This document shows positions 1-10,415 of a stretch of 64,000 bases of DNA, in pieces. Source of the stretch: Dactylorhiza incarnata (taxonomy: Eukaryota > Streptophyta > Magnoliopsida > Asparagales > Orchidaceae); assembly GCA_033032865.1 (NCBI GenBank), contig JAWHQI010000005.1:7836001-7900000 (forward strand), read 5' to 3'. The notes beneath the pieces are model-generated. The model saw only the letters and a program-made list of their open reading frames with translations. It was not told the origin of the DNA and ran no database searches. Position 1 is the first letter of the stretch. Every line of letters begins with the position of its first letter. Both the position numbers and the translations under genes were made by a program.

Positions 1-61
1 CCAGGGATTTCTCCCTGGTATTACTCCTTGCATTCTGCTCTTCTTCCTTCCTAGCAGTCAG

Positions 62-694
62 CTACATCTCATAGGAGAGCAGCTTTCCATAGAGAGTGTG
101 GGGAGGAGTTTCAGCCAACTTAGCCATTTCCCTTATGGCACAGATTTTGTTGTCCCACTCTCTAGTAAGAGATCTCAGGAACTTATCATGATTGCTGAAC
201 ACTCTCTGATAGGTTCTTAACTCATTGACTATCCTGAAGAACCTTTCATAGCACACAACTATTCCCTCCATGTTCAGCTGCCTAAAGGCTTCATACTCCT
301 GGTTAAGAAGTGACTTCCTGTCATCCCTAACTTCTTCAGTGCCCTCCATATAGACAATGAGGGTGGCCAACATCTCCTTGGCTGTTTGGCAATGGACAAG
401 GTTCTGGATGGTGGAATCATCAATAACACTAACAATAATGTTTTGTGCTCTCTTGTCCATGCCAGCCAGGATAATCTCATCCTTGGTCAGTTCAGCATAT
501 GGCTTTGGCACCTTCACCACTGGCACAGTAGTGGTAGTCTTAGTGAAGGTAAAGGGACCTTCCTCTACTGTCACAAAAATCCTAGAGTCAGTTGCTTCCA
601 TATACAACCTGACCCTTTGCTTCCATATGCCAAAGGACTCTCTCCTACAAATTGGCAACTTCATTGAACTCATCTCCTTTTGGTGGCCAGCCAT
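62..694 (-). CDS. Copia gag N-terminal region (outer element 0)
   Basis: A 210-residue open frame starts near the primer site at 761-772 and reads leftward. It has the layout of plant Ty1/copia Gag N-termini (UBN2/gag-polypeptide type): an early SFGIWKQRVRLYMEA segment, a central helical stretch with CQTAKEMLATL, and the YEAFRQLNMEGIVVCYERFF part typical of the second half of the domain. No CCHC knuckle falls inside the frame. The frame ends at 62, so the rest of gag and pol would lie to the left, partly outside the window. In the family Gag packages element RNA into cytoplasmic particles. The gag class is clear; whether the frame stops naturally or by mutation cannot be judged here. Confidence 0.8.
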   Translation of the reverse strand: MAGHQKEMSSMKLPICRRESFGIWKQRVRLYMEATDSRIFVTVEEGPFTFTKTTTTVPVVKVPKPYAELTKDEIILAGMDKRAQNIIVSVIDDSTIQNLVHCQTAKEMLATLIVYMEGTEEVRDDRKSLLNQEYEAFRQLNMEGIVVCYERFFRIVNELRTYQRVFSNHDKFLRSLTREWDNKICAIREMAKLAETPPHTLYGKLLSYEM

Positions 695-760
695 GGAGAT
701 AAACTTTTAATATAACCCTTGGGATCTTGCTTGGCTGTTAAGCCTTTTTAAAGCAAGCTC

Positions 761-772
761 GCTTTGATACCA
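761..772 (-). other. Primer binding site of element 0
   Basis: On the minus strand this reads TGGTATCAAAGC, complementary to the 3' end of plant initiator tRNA-Met, the usual copia primer. It is separated by two bases from an LTR terminus ending in CA at 775. This fixes element 0 as minus-strand with its 5' LTR to the right. Confidence 0.8.
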
Positions 773-774
773 CT

Positions 775-1112
775 TGAAAGAACTTAGGGGTTTAGATTAA
801 TTCACCTAGAGGGGGGGGGGGGGGGGGGGGTGAATAGGTTTTTCTTATTTCTTTTAAGCTTAGAATTGTTAGTAGCCTAATATGCCTACAAAACCAATAA
901 ATTTAAGCTCAAAGATTCACAGCCACAACACAAAGGATTTTATAGTGGTTTCCCAAGTGATGGGTAGTCCACTGTCCCCCTACACTCCTCTAACTCCAAT
1001 GTTAGATAGGGTCAAAGATACTCCTCCAAGTTATCTTCTTAGCTTTTAGAGCTTACACCACAAGTTCCTCAGAACTTCTCAGATCTCAGATGATCCTACC
1101 TCAGGACAATAA
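775..1112 (-). repeat. 5' LTR of element 0, downstream part
   Basis: The LTR begins in plus coordinates with TGAAAGAAC next to the primer site and runs until element 1 interrupts it at 1113. It contains a run of 20 G (811-830) inside the motif CTAGAG(n)TGAATAGG. A similar G-run motif occurs near the LTR end of the other copia families here. The LTR resumes at 7721. Confidence 0.75.
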
Positions 1113-2458
1113 TGTTGGAGCTTGCATTCCGCATCTCTTGGTTTGAGAATAACAAATAACATGATGTATTTGATCTACTCTTTTGTGTGTTTATAGTGTA
1201 CATGTGATACATGTTAAATAAAGAAACACGTCCTCGTTCATGGATCAAAAAGACAAAATGACGAGTTTTGTATGGTAAACTTCAAACGGCAATAACTTTC
1301 AATTCATGAAGAGTTACGGAACGTGCCACCCCATTTTAGAATGAGAACGGCGTCATCTATAGTTTAGAGAAGTTTCGGATGACAAAATGAAAATGGATCT
1401 ATCGGATTTCCAACATCAGTAACGGATTTCCGATAGCTAGGTAACGGATTTCCGATAGCTAGGTAACAGATTTCTGATAGCTAGGTAACGAATTTCCGAC
1501 AGTGAATGATCTTCCCGTAACTCCACGACGTGCAACAGTTACGTAAGCTAACGGATATCCGATAGAGATATCGGATATCCGACAGCCCACGTCTCAACCA
1601 CGACCTCCACTTCGCGCAGAAACTTTGAATTAGTGGGACACGTGGCAGCCTCTGGAGATAATGGATTTCCGATAGCTAGCTAACGGAAATCCGACAGCTC
1701 TCTTTTATTAAAAGGGTTCAGAACTTCGTGGATTTCAAGGTTTGAAGATTCTAAGTTCCTTCCTGAGTGCATACAAACCAGAGAGCTCCAGAACCTCAAG
1801 AACTCCCATTTGTGCTGAGAAGGTTTGAACTTAAAGACGAGATCGGACGCGCTTCTACATCAACGATCATCTCGAGGCTTCAACCTTCCTTTCAGAGATC
1901 TGAATTTCTAGGGAGTTCTTATTTTATCTTGTATTTTCATTTATATACATTTTACTTTGTATTGGTAGGGAAAATCGCTTCCTTGTGCGGAGCGTCTAAG
2001 TCCTTGCGTGGCTTAGGGGAAAATCGCTTCCTTGTGCGGAGCGTCCAAGTCCTTGCGTGGCTTGGTGGTAAATCGTGGCCTTGTGTGCTACGTCTAGATC
2101 TTGGGAAGATCTAGAGGATAGGCTTGGGCTTGGTCTAGGGAAATATAAGTCATAGCCTTCCGGTCCTTAGTAGAAGGACCGGTAAAATTGTAAAAGTTTT
2201 ATTTTACCATTATTGCCTTGATCTTAAGCTTTATTAAGATCGTTATGTTCCTGTATGTCTTTGTCATATTTAATAAAATTATGAATGTTACTTTATTGAA
2301 AATTAATTGAGTATTTATTAATATAAAATTTGTGTTTGGAAAATTTCGATTAATTATTTTTAAGAAAAGTGAAAGTTGGTGAAAAATTCTTAAGTAAAAA
2401 TCATAATTTAAAAAGGCCCTTATTCACCCCCCCTCTAAGGGCGCCACAAGATCCAACA
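1113..2458 (+). repeat. 5' LTR of element 1
   Basis: The 1346-bp LTR nearly matches the copy at 6396-7720. It carries an array of short self-complementary words built on CGGATTTCCGATAG and CGGATATCCGATAG (about 1395-1700), and a near-exact tandem pair of about 54 bp around 1972-2075 (GGGAAAATCGCTTCCTTGTG). Close to its end is CACCCCCCCTCTAAGG, the complement of the G-run motif of the other copia LTRs. The 115-residue ORF inside it recurs in the other LTR but resembles nothing known. Confidence 0.88.
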
Positions 2459-2460
2459 TG

Positions 2461-2472
2461 TGGTATCAGAGG
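2461..2472 (+). other. Primer binding site of element 1
   Basis: TGGTATCAGAGG starts two bases after the LTR end and complements initiator tRNA-Met. Confidence 0.85.
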
Positions 2473-2507
2473 TAGGTTATTCCAAATCGGCTTAACAACC
2501 GGGAATA

Positions 2508-3059
2508 ATGGCGTCTCTTGATCATGATCTCGCTTTTACTAGTGGGGAAAATTTTAATATAAATGAAAAAGTATTATCACCACCTTTATTTATGGGCAAA
2601 AATTTTAAAGGGTGGAAAATATTAATGAAAATTTTTCTTAAGGCCTTAGATGAAAAAGTTTGGAATATTACTATTAAAAAGCCATCTAGCGTATTAACTA
2701 GAAACGAAATTATTTTAAATGCAAAATCTATGAGTAGTATATTTTGTGCGTTAGACCAAAATATTTTCAAACTTATTTATACTTTACCTACCGCATATGA
2801 AATTTGGAGTTTTCTTGAAAGAACTTATGATTCTCCTTCTACAGGTACGGAACATTCACAAGAACCGGAGAATATGCAAGCCTATGCAAATATTCAAGAA
2901 AGCTACACAAAGGATGGATCCATAGAATGCTCATCAAGCGGAAAGGATTATGGACACTCTTGTTTGGAAGAGGAAGATGAAGAAGACAACGTCACAATAT
3001 TGGACTCAGTTGATGGCAAAAATCAAGCAAAAGAGAAGACGGAAACTATAGCAAGGTAA
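2508..3059 (+). CDS. Gag N-terminal ORF of element 1
   Basis: The 183-residue frame begins 36 bases after the primer site. Residues 25-110 have the plant copia Gag N-terminal pattern: PPLFMGKNFKGWKILMKIFL, then a segment ending AYEIWSFLERTYD. After residue 110 the reading becomes acidic (EEEDEEDN), as in the linker of Sirevirus Gag. The UBN2 second half and the CCHC knuckle are absent, so this Gag is internally deleted. It ends at TAA 3057; the next gag frame is offset from it, so one indel probably separates the two parts. Confidence 0.7.
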   Translation: MASLDHDLAFTSGENFNINEKVLSPPLFMGKNFKGWKILMKIFLKALDEKVWNITIKKPSSVLTRNEIILNAKSMSSIFCALDQNIFKLIYTLPTAYEIWSFLERTYDSPSTGTEHSQEPENMQAYANIQESYTKDGSIECSSSGKDYGHSCLEEEDEEDNVTILDSVDGKNQAKEKTETIAR

Positions 3060-3061
3060 GA

Positions 3062-3931
3062 AAATCTAAATCTTCTCTTTTAGTAACTAATTCTATTTCT
3101 ACATTTCGTGTGCTTAAATTTGCTAAACGTAAAATTTCAAAGTTGAAACATGCTAATTCCAAATTACGTTTAGAAAATAAAACTTTAAAAGCAAACGCTA
3201 AAGTAGAATCTTATATTGATGTTTCTAATTCTTGTTCATGCTCTTTAATTGAAAATGCTAAACCTTGTTTTGATTATAATACATTTAAAGAAGAACTCAA
3301 GGTTTTGGAAAAAGGTCTTTTAACTTCAAAAGAGCATAATGAAAAATTGTTAAAAGAAAATGATAATTTAAAGGATAAATTAGAATCATTAAAAATGTTT
3401 ATTCAAAACTTTTCATATAATAAAACATCTTTTATTTCTAGTTTATCAAATTATCAAAAGTCTAAAAGCTTAACTTCATATTATAAGAGTACGTCTATAA
3501 GAAAGAGTGAAAATGAAAATCATCAAAATAAGAACCAATCATTTAAAACATATTGTAACCCACTTTTTCAAAATTCAATTCTTAAGAAAGACCATCACTC
3601 TTATAAACTCTCAAAGAATCAATATAATAAAATTCATTATGATTATCAACATCAATGTATTTTGAAAAATAATTTGAATAAACATAAATCCCAAATGAAT
3701 TATTTTTCAAACAACTATCATTCCAAAAAGATGTCAAATAATCATAATATGAATTTAAAAGATAAACAACGAAAGTATAAATGGAGGCCCAAAATTAAAA
3801 ATGAAACACTAACTCCACTTGTAAAGGCCCATTCATCACTATCTCTCCAAAAGCGTACACGATGTATTTGGGTACCCAAAGGAACCATCACACTTGGTCC
3901 CCTTTGGATACCTAAGTCTCTCATTCACTAG
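3062..3931 (+). CDS. Gag C-terminal coiled-coil ORF of element 1
   Basis: The frame is open from before 3062, where it overlaps the end of the preceding ORF in another frame, to TAG 3929; the first in-frame ATG comes much later. It encodes a Lys/Asn-rich protein with heptad-like stretches (KISKLKHANSKLRLENKTLK and the ELKVLEKGLL to KLLKENDNLK region), then a basic Asn/His-rich half, ending RTRCIWVPKGTITLGPLWIP. The coiled coil and a terminal WVPKG-like motif are known for the Gag tail of Sireviruses. There is no CCHC motif. It is probably the second half of the preceding Gag after a frameshift. Confidence 0.6.
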   Translation, partial: KSKSSLLVTNSISTFRVLKFAKRKISKLKHANSKLRLENKTLKANAKVESYIDVSNSCSCSLIENAKPCFDYNTFKEELKVLEKGLLTSKEHNEKLLKENDNLKDKLESLKMFIQNFSYNKTSFISSLSNYQKSKSLTSYYKSTSIRKSENENHQNKNQSFKTYCNPLFQNSILKKDHHSYKLSKNQYNKIHYDYQHQCILKNNLNKHKSQMNYFSNNYHSKKMSNNHNMNLKDKQRKYKWRPKIKNETLTPLVKAHSSLSLQKRTRCIWVPKGTITLGPLWIPKSLIH

Positions 3932-6395
3932 GAATCATTATATTGCATGAAGTAGAAATTAATTAAAAATGAAATATCAGTACTCTACTTCATGATATGC
4001 TTAATTGCTTTTTCTTTTGTTTGTTTTCTTATTTTTGAGCCAACACGCTAAGGTCACTTAGATATATTATGAAATATGACTTTTACATTTTAAGCCTAAT
4101 GTTTATCAAATCAAAATTGAATTAAATTGAACATAAAGTCATAATTTTTAAGTGATCTATCTTTTCTTTTTGTTTTATCCCTTTTAAATCCTTTGCCTAT
4201 AAATGTCTTATATTATCATTATAAATTGAATGCTAAATTTTCTAAATGATATTATCAAGACTAGTGAAATTACTTTCAAAATTGGATTTAAATGGATTTT
4301 TAGGGGTCTTAGGCTAAAATATTAAATGCGCAACTAATTGCATATTTGTCTATTTTTCATTGCTGCATATAATATCCCCTATATTGAAAATCATAATCGA
4401 GAAAAATCAAAATCAAATAATATAAAAAACAATGTATTTTAAATCATATATAGTAACTCTGTTGCTAACGCTAGACGTTATCACTAACGCTGGCGGTAGC
4501 ATATTTTCCTAATAATTCTGATTTTCTCTGAAAAATTATTTTGTTGTCAAATACCTTGTATTTGTTTTGTCTAATTTCTAAAAATTAAAATCAAAAAGAA
4601 AATTTACAAAAATGATGAATATGATTTCACAATCACCACCATGATCTATTAATATTCTATGCTAAAATTCACTATAATCATATATCATAATTCATGATCC
4701 ATCAAGACCTATCTTAAATCAACTAATTCTATCAACCTTAGGAATTATGAAATATATGATTGCAATTGGTATTATAGTTTCATATCTTGTTTTGTGTGTG
4801 TGATGTGCATCTTTATTGTTTGCATGAATCTCATTATCTTTAGACCTATGAATTAACTTGATATCAACAAGATGAAATCAAATAGAAATGTCACTTCTTT
4901 CTAGGTCTATGAAAATTCAAAACTCTATGTTTGAATACATGCAACTCAATCTTATATTTATCCATCTTTACTTAGCTTTGCACCATGTTGTACTAATTCA
5001 TCACACTAGCATTATCACGTACCATAAATAGAAATCAATGCTCATGCTAGTTATATCTTGCAATGCTAAAGTAAATTATATCATTAAAATATGAAAATCT
5101 TATTTTCCTTTGTAGTTATTTGCATGAATAAAAATTTTCTAAATGGATTTAAAATCAACAATCTTCGACAAAATTGTAAATCCAAAACTAATCATGAAAT
5201 TATAACACAGTTAATATATTTAAGGCTTACACGCATAGTATGTCCATAATCAATAAACCTATGACATGTGTCTCACAATAGCGAGGGCATATGATTGTGT
5301 GCATTAGAGATCTAACCTCTAAGTCATGTCTTGTCCTTAACCGGGGAGGGTTCCAGTGGGGCCTTGAGAGGCACTGGGGGGAAAGAGTGCTAGGTTGAGC
5401 GTCGTCTTTTGTATGCATATGGGATTAACACCCCAACCTATGGCATGTGTGCAGCTCCTCATGCCCATCCGTCACATCATTATCTTTCATAAAACTTCTA
5501 CTCATGAGAATTGGATCCTATAGCTCATCTACTCAAATCTCTACAAACTTAAGTAAATGCACTAGATAACAAAGCATGACCGCTACAATGTTTATGTTTA
5601 CTTGAAATGCAAATTTTATTACATTGTAGTTTGTGTATCTTTTCTTGATATTATGAAATCATGCGTGAAATTTTTTTATCTTAATGGAGTAGCATCTCTT
5701 CAATCTTTAACTCAAACATCAACTTTTCAAATTTAAAACTCATTATTCTTTATATGGTTTTATCTTCTAAAATGATGTTTATGTTTAAGAGTGCTTATTA
5801 TTTTTAACACCGTGTTTTCCTTTAAGCAAGTGGTATCTTAAAATAGAATGCTTACTTTATCATGTTAGCTATGTTGCTTACTACTTTATGTTACATCATG
5901 CTTATATTTTTCTCAACAAGTAGTATTTAACAAGCTTTTGATTGCATCCTATTTTTCTTCTCGACATAAAATCTATTACTCTTATATACTCCCATATTTA
6001 TTATTTCTTCATAATTATTCATTCTTCCTTTCAAAATAACTTTTGATAATATCAAAAAGCAGAATGCACCATTGCAATTAATTATAACATTTAGGGGGAG
6101 CATACATTTAGGGGGAGAATACAATTTAGGGGGAGTATATTAAAAAGTTTTCATGGAAAGCGTCTATGTAGAGGGAGTGATATTGCTCGATCATGACAAC
6201 CCACTTTTGGTAATAACAAAAGGGGGAGAATAAAATGAGAAATCTAGTGACATAGATATTTAGGGGGAGTAAAATATATCATGCAGTAAACCTTTTATTC
6301 ATGCATATCTTTTATCGCACTTATCTATAAACACAAATGTTCTTAAACTCACTAATTTCTCATATGGGTATTTGTTATTATCAAAAAGGGGAGAT
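3932..6395 (+). other. Non-coding 3' domain of element 1 with repeated PPT-like motifs
   Basis: This 2.46 kb AT-rich stretch contains no ORF I can assign; pol is missing. From about 6090 to 6390 the word TTTAGGGGGAG or a close variant (AAAGGGGGAGAA, TAGAGGGAGTGA) recurs about six times before the final tract AAAAAGGGGAGAT that abuts the 3' LTR. Repeated purine tracts upstream of the true one are a described Sirevirus feature. The shorter ORFs here look random. Confidence 0.6.
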
Positions 6396-7720
6396 TGTTG
6401 GAGCTTGCATTCCACATCTCTTGGTTTGAGAATAACAAATACCATGATGTTTTTGATCTACTCTTTTGTGTGTTTATAGTGTACAGGTGATACATGTTAA
6501 ATAAAGAAACACGTCCTCGTTCATGGATCAAAAAGACAAAATGACGAGTTTTGTATGGTAAACTTCAAACGGCAATAACTTTCATTCCAGGAAGAGTTAC
6601 GGAACGTGTCACCCCATTTTGGAATGAGAACAGCGTCATCTACAGTTTAGAGAAGTTTCGGATGACAAAATGAAAATGGAGCTATCGGATTTCCGACATC
6701 AGTAACGGATTTCCGATAGCTAGGTAACGGATTTCCGATAACTAGGTAACGGATTTCCGACAGTGAATGATCTTCCCGTAACTCCACGACGTGCAGCAGT
6801 TACGCAAGCTAACGGATATCCGATAGAGATATCGGATATCCGACAGCCCACGTCTCAACCACGACCTCCACTTCGCGCAGAAACTTTGAATTAGTGGGAC
6901 ACGTGGCAGCCTCTGGAGATAATGGATTTCCGATAGCTAGCTAACGGAAATCCGACAGCTCTCTTTTATTAAAAGGGTTCAGAACTTCGTGGATTTCAAG
7001 GTTTGAAGATTCTAAGTTCCTTCCTGAGTGCATACAAACCAGAGAGCTCCAGAACCTCAAGAACTCCCATTTGTGCTGAGAATGTTTGAACTTAAAGACG
7101 AGATCGGACGCGCTTCTACATCAATGATCATCTCGAGGCTTCAACCTTCCTTTCAGAGATCTGAATTTCTAGGGAGTTCTTATTTTATCTTGTATTTTCA
7201 TTTATATACAGTTTACTTTGTATTGGTAGGGAAAATCGCTTCCTTGTGCAGAGCGTCTAAGTCCTTGCGTGGCTTAGGGGAAAATCGCTTCCTTGTGCGG
7301 AGCGTCCAAGTCCTTGCGTGGCTTGGTGGGAAATCGTGGCCTTGTGTGCTACGTCTAGATCTTGGGAAGATCTAGAGGATAGGCTTGGGCTTGGTCTAGG
7401 GAAAGATAAGTCATAGCCTTCCGGTCCTTAGTAGAAGGACCGGTAAAATTGTAAAAGTTTTATTTTACCATTATTGCCTTGATCTTAAGCTTTATTAAGA
7501 TCGTTATGTTCCTGTATGTCTTTGTCATATTTAATAAAATTATGAATGTTACTTTATTGAAAAAATTAATTGAGTATTTATTAATATAAAATTTGTGTTT
7601 GGAAAATTTCGATTAATTATTTTTAAGAAAAGTGAAAGTTGGTGAAAAATTCTTAAGTAAAAATCATAATTTAAAAAGGCCCTTATTCACCCCCCTCCAA
7701 GGGCGCCACAAGATCCAACA
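6396..7720 (+). repeat. 3' LTR of element 1
   Basis: The 1325-bp copy of the 1113-2458 LTR starts TGTTGGAGC directly after the polypurine tract and ends GATCCAACA. It lacks one of the CGGATTTCCGATAGCTAGGTAA units present in the other copy; otherwise differences are scattered single bases and small indels, implying a fairly recent insertion. Confidence 0.88.
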
Positions 7721-8679
7721 AATAGTCCCTACAGCTCATAGCTATCACTAGCTCCTACCTTAGGCACAACAGCCCTACAACTCAGAGGAATCCTCCTCCT
7801 ACATCTCAGACCACCTCCTGGTCCTACTTCAGACAACACCCTTTTTCAACCTTCTCAGAGTTGAATAGCTCTTACAAAATAAAGTAATAATAGAATGAAA
7901 ACCTCTACTACTGATTCAATCTTATCAATAGAATATTTCAGCAGATGCTGATTTTGAGCTAATCCTGGACAGGTTGGTTCAGAGCAGCTCCACTGTCTTC
8001 TTCTTCAGAAGGAAGAAAGAAGACTTCTATCTCTCTTGATGATGAAGGCTTGAATCTCTGCAAGAGAGAACAACTTCTGTTCAAGGCAAGAAGGTTATTG
8101 TAGCTCCAGGAATTTGCAGCCGGCTTTCTTTTCAGCTTGAAAAACTTTGCAAAAATGAAGGAGAGCTTTCTTTGTTGCCCTAGCTTTAGCTTGTATAGTA
8201 CTGTACATCTTCAACGACTATAAGAACAACCTCCCTTTCCCATGCCGATAAAGGCATTACTTTATCACTTTTTGCGCCTTTATCAAATTCTGGGCGGCGC
8301 CAGTCAATAGGAAATATGTTTGATTCTGTCTCAGCGGATCCGCTGAGACGGCTCCTTGTCTTAGCGGATTAATAGCTGAGATAGTCTTCTTCTCAGCGGT
8401 TGGCGCAAGATGAGACAGCTACTCCTTTGCAGCGGTTCCGCTGAGACGACTCCTCATCTCAGCGGATATGACCCTTCGTCTCAGCGGTTCAGCTGAGATA
8501 GATCTCCATCCCTTAGGAGTTGATTTCTCCTGATCTTAGGTCATGATTGGCCCTTTCTCTTTGAGTCACCTAAGCCTGTGTATCTTACAAAAACATGGCT
8601 TTATCAAATACATCTTGTACTTAGCATTGCAAAGTGCCCACTCTTCAAATCAAGGGAATTTGAGGGCAAATTCCCAACA
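7721..8679 (-). repeat. 5' LTR of element 0, upstream part
   Basis: This continues the LTR interrupted at 1112. It ends (plus sense) with ATTCCCAACA, so the minus-strand LTR begins TGTTGGGAAT. The spliced length is about 1.3 kb. Between 8325 and 8510 it has a cluster of self-complementary words of the form TCTCAGCGG..CCGCTGAGA, including TCTCAGCGGATCCGCTGAGA. The following ATTAG (8680-8684) would be its target duplication, but the other end is outside the window. Confidence 0.7.
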
Positions 8680-8805
8680 ATTAGTTTGGATAATAATTAC
8701 AAAAGCTTGTAAAACTCTCCTTTTCTATTTACACATTTAAATAATTTGGCGTCGTAGCTGGGGCGTAATCGTCGATATACCGAAAAAAGGAAAGACCGTT
8801 ACTTC
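8680..8805. other. Older flank with a possible gypsy primer site
   Basis: This 126-bp piece separates element 0 from element 2 and continues at 19418 after element 2 is removed. TGGCGTCGTAGCTGGGG (8749-8765) resembles the TGGCGCCGTTGCCGGGG primer site of Tat/Athila gypsy elements, suggesting a plus-strand gypsy remnant as the insertion substrate. The resemblance is partial. ACTTC at 8801-8805 is the left target duplication of element 2. Confidence 0.3.
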
Positions 8806-10240
8806 TGAAAGTGAGGCATTAGATTTTAGATTTACTCTAGAGGGGGGGGGGGGGGGGGGGGGGGTGAATAGAGTATTAAAAGTTTTAACTTATTTTATAG
8901 CGGAATTAAAATATTGATATATATGTGTAATTGAGTGAGTAGAAAAACAAAATAATAAACACAGCATAGTACAAAAAATAACACAAACACAGCAAAGACA
9001 CAAGGATCTATAGTGGTTCCCCAATCAACCTGGGTAATCCACTCTTCCACCACCCTTGGTAGGAATCCACTTAGGTTTTTGATCAGGCGCCCTATCACCA
9101 CTGAGCTTTTGATCAGGTGCTCAAACCAAATCATAGGTTTTTGATCAGGTGCCCTGCCACCAAAGGTTAACTTTTGAAGGGAGTTAAAACCCTGTACAAG
9201 GTGGGGTAAAAAGAATGAACTAAAAAGATGTTATGAAGTTCTTCTCTCTCAATAAGATCTGAGAGAAGACTAGTGGATTGCTGTTGTTGTAAAGCTCCCC
9301 CTGTCTGATAGAATTTGTTGACAGTTGGTGAAGCTTTCTCTTGGGTGTAGAAGACTAAGAATCGACAGATGCTTCTGAGAGAAGATTTCAGTTATCCTCA
9401 GAGAGTGAAGATGCTGTTGTAGTTGAAGATTTATATATTCCTCTTGTCTGTCTGAGTATTTCAAAAGTATATCTTCTATATCTATATATCCTCTTGTATA
9501 TATCTTATATATAGATTCATCCTTTTTCCTTAGACATATATTCTGATTTGAAAATTCAAATCTTCTGATAAGGAATAGAATAAACTGAGATAAATCTTTC
9601 TTGGGATTGCAACAACAACTTTCTGATTCTGCAAAAAAAACTATAATTCCTTTTCTATGAAAGTTTCCTTTTCCAATATATGTCAACGGCTAGATTCTCG
9701 AAAGAAGAGAATAGAATGGATATATTAAAAGGAAAGATGAAATCTTGACTTATCTGAATATGAATAAATCCAAATATTTGAATAGATGCGTTACTGAATA
9801 GTCGATCTGAGTTCAGAGAAACAAATAATCGATTCTTCAGGATTTGTCAAGCTCAAAATGAATTTCGTCGAACAGAATGTTGAGTTCGTCGATCTCAATC
9901 AGGAGTTCGTCGAACTGAACACTGAGTTACTCATTCATCGAGCAGAACACTGAGTTCGTCGATCTCAATTAGAAGTTCGTCGAACCGAGACAAAGAATCT
10001 ATTGAACTGGCTTGGAAGACTGAGTTCGTCGAGCTGGAGATCAAGTTCGTCGAACTGATATATGACGTTCGTCGAACACAGGAAGACGTTCGCCGAACAC
10101 AAAAAACTTGGAATTTTCCTAAGTTTCAGCTAACTTAGATAGGCTTAGACTTTGACCCTAATACTATACATTTGGGTCAACTTGAGTCCTAACAACAGAT
10201 AGTGATCCTAGCCCAAATTAGTAATAGGGTTGTTCCAACA
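8806..10240 (-). repeat. 3' LTR of element 2
   Basis: The 1435-bp LTR includes a run of 23 G (8842-8864), repeats of TTTTTGATCAGGTGCCCT (about 9075-9165) and an array of CGTCGA-based words (about 9865-10100) close to its minus-strand 5' end, the U3 side. The partner LTR has only 10 G at the same place and lacks about 80 bp of the GATCAGGTG repeats. Confidence 0.9.
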
Positions 10241-10256
10241 ATCTCCCCCTATTTGG
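10241..10256 (-). other. Polypurine tract of element 2
   Basis: On the minus strand this reads CCAAATAGGGGGAGAT and abuts the LTR start TGTTGGAAC. It is the plus-strand primer and matches the GGGGGAGATTGTTGG junction known from Sireviruses. Confidence 0.85.
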
Positions 10257-10415
10257 GTTAGGATACTATTTGACAAAAAATAATAAAACAAACAACAATA
10301 AACATAGAGCATATATATCTGACAGAATTTAGAATTCATTTCAGCAGAAACAAAAATATAGTACTCTGAGTTTAGAAAGTTTTACACTGTAATCAGAATT
10401 TAGTAAAACCAAAAA

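Larger units (their letters stand above)
1113..7720 (+). mobile_element. Element 1: non-autonomous Sirevirus-like copia element
   Basis: Two matching LTRs (1113-2458 and 6396-7720) start TGTTGGAGC and end GATCCAACA. They enclose a primer site (2461), a gag pair, about 2.4 kb of AT-rich DNA with no ORF that fits a coding region, and a polypurine tract (6384-6394). No protease, integrase, reverse transcriptase or RNase H is recognisable, so the element would need enzymes in trans. Flanks AATAA (1108-1112) and AATAG (7721-7725) are a probable 5-bp target duplication with one change. It lies inside the LTR of element 0 and is therefore younger than it. Confidence 0.85.

Noticed and set aside
1767..2114. 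115-residue ORF in the element 1 LTR, repeated at 7028-7375
   Set aside because: It is present in both LTRs only because they are duplicates; it contains an internal LTR tandem repeat and resembles no known protein.
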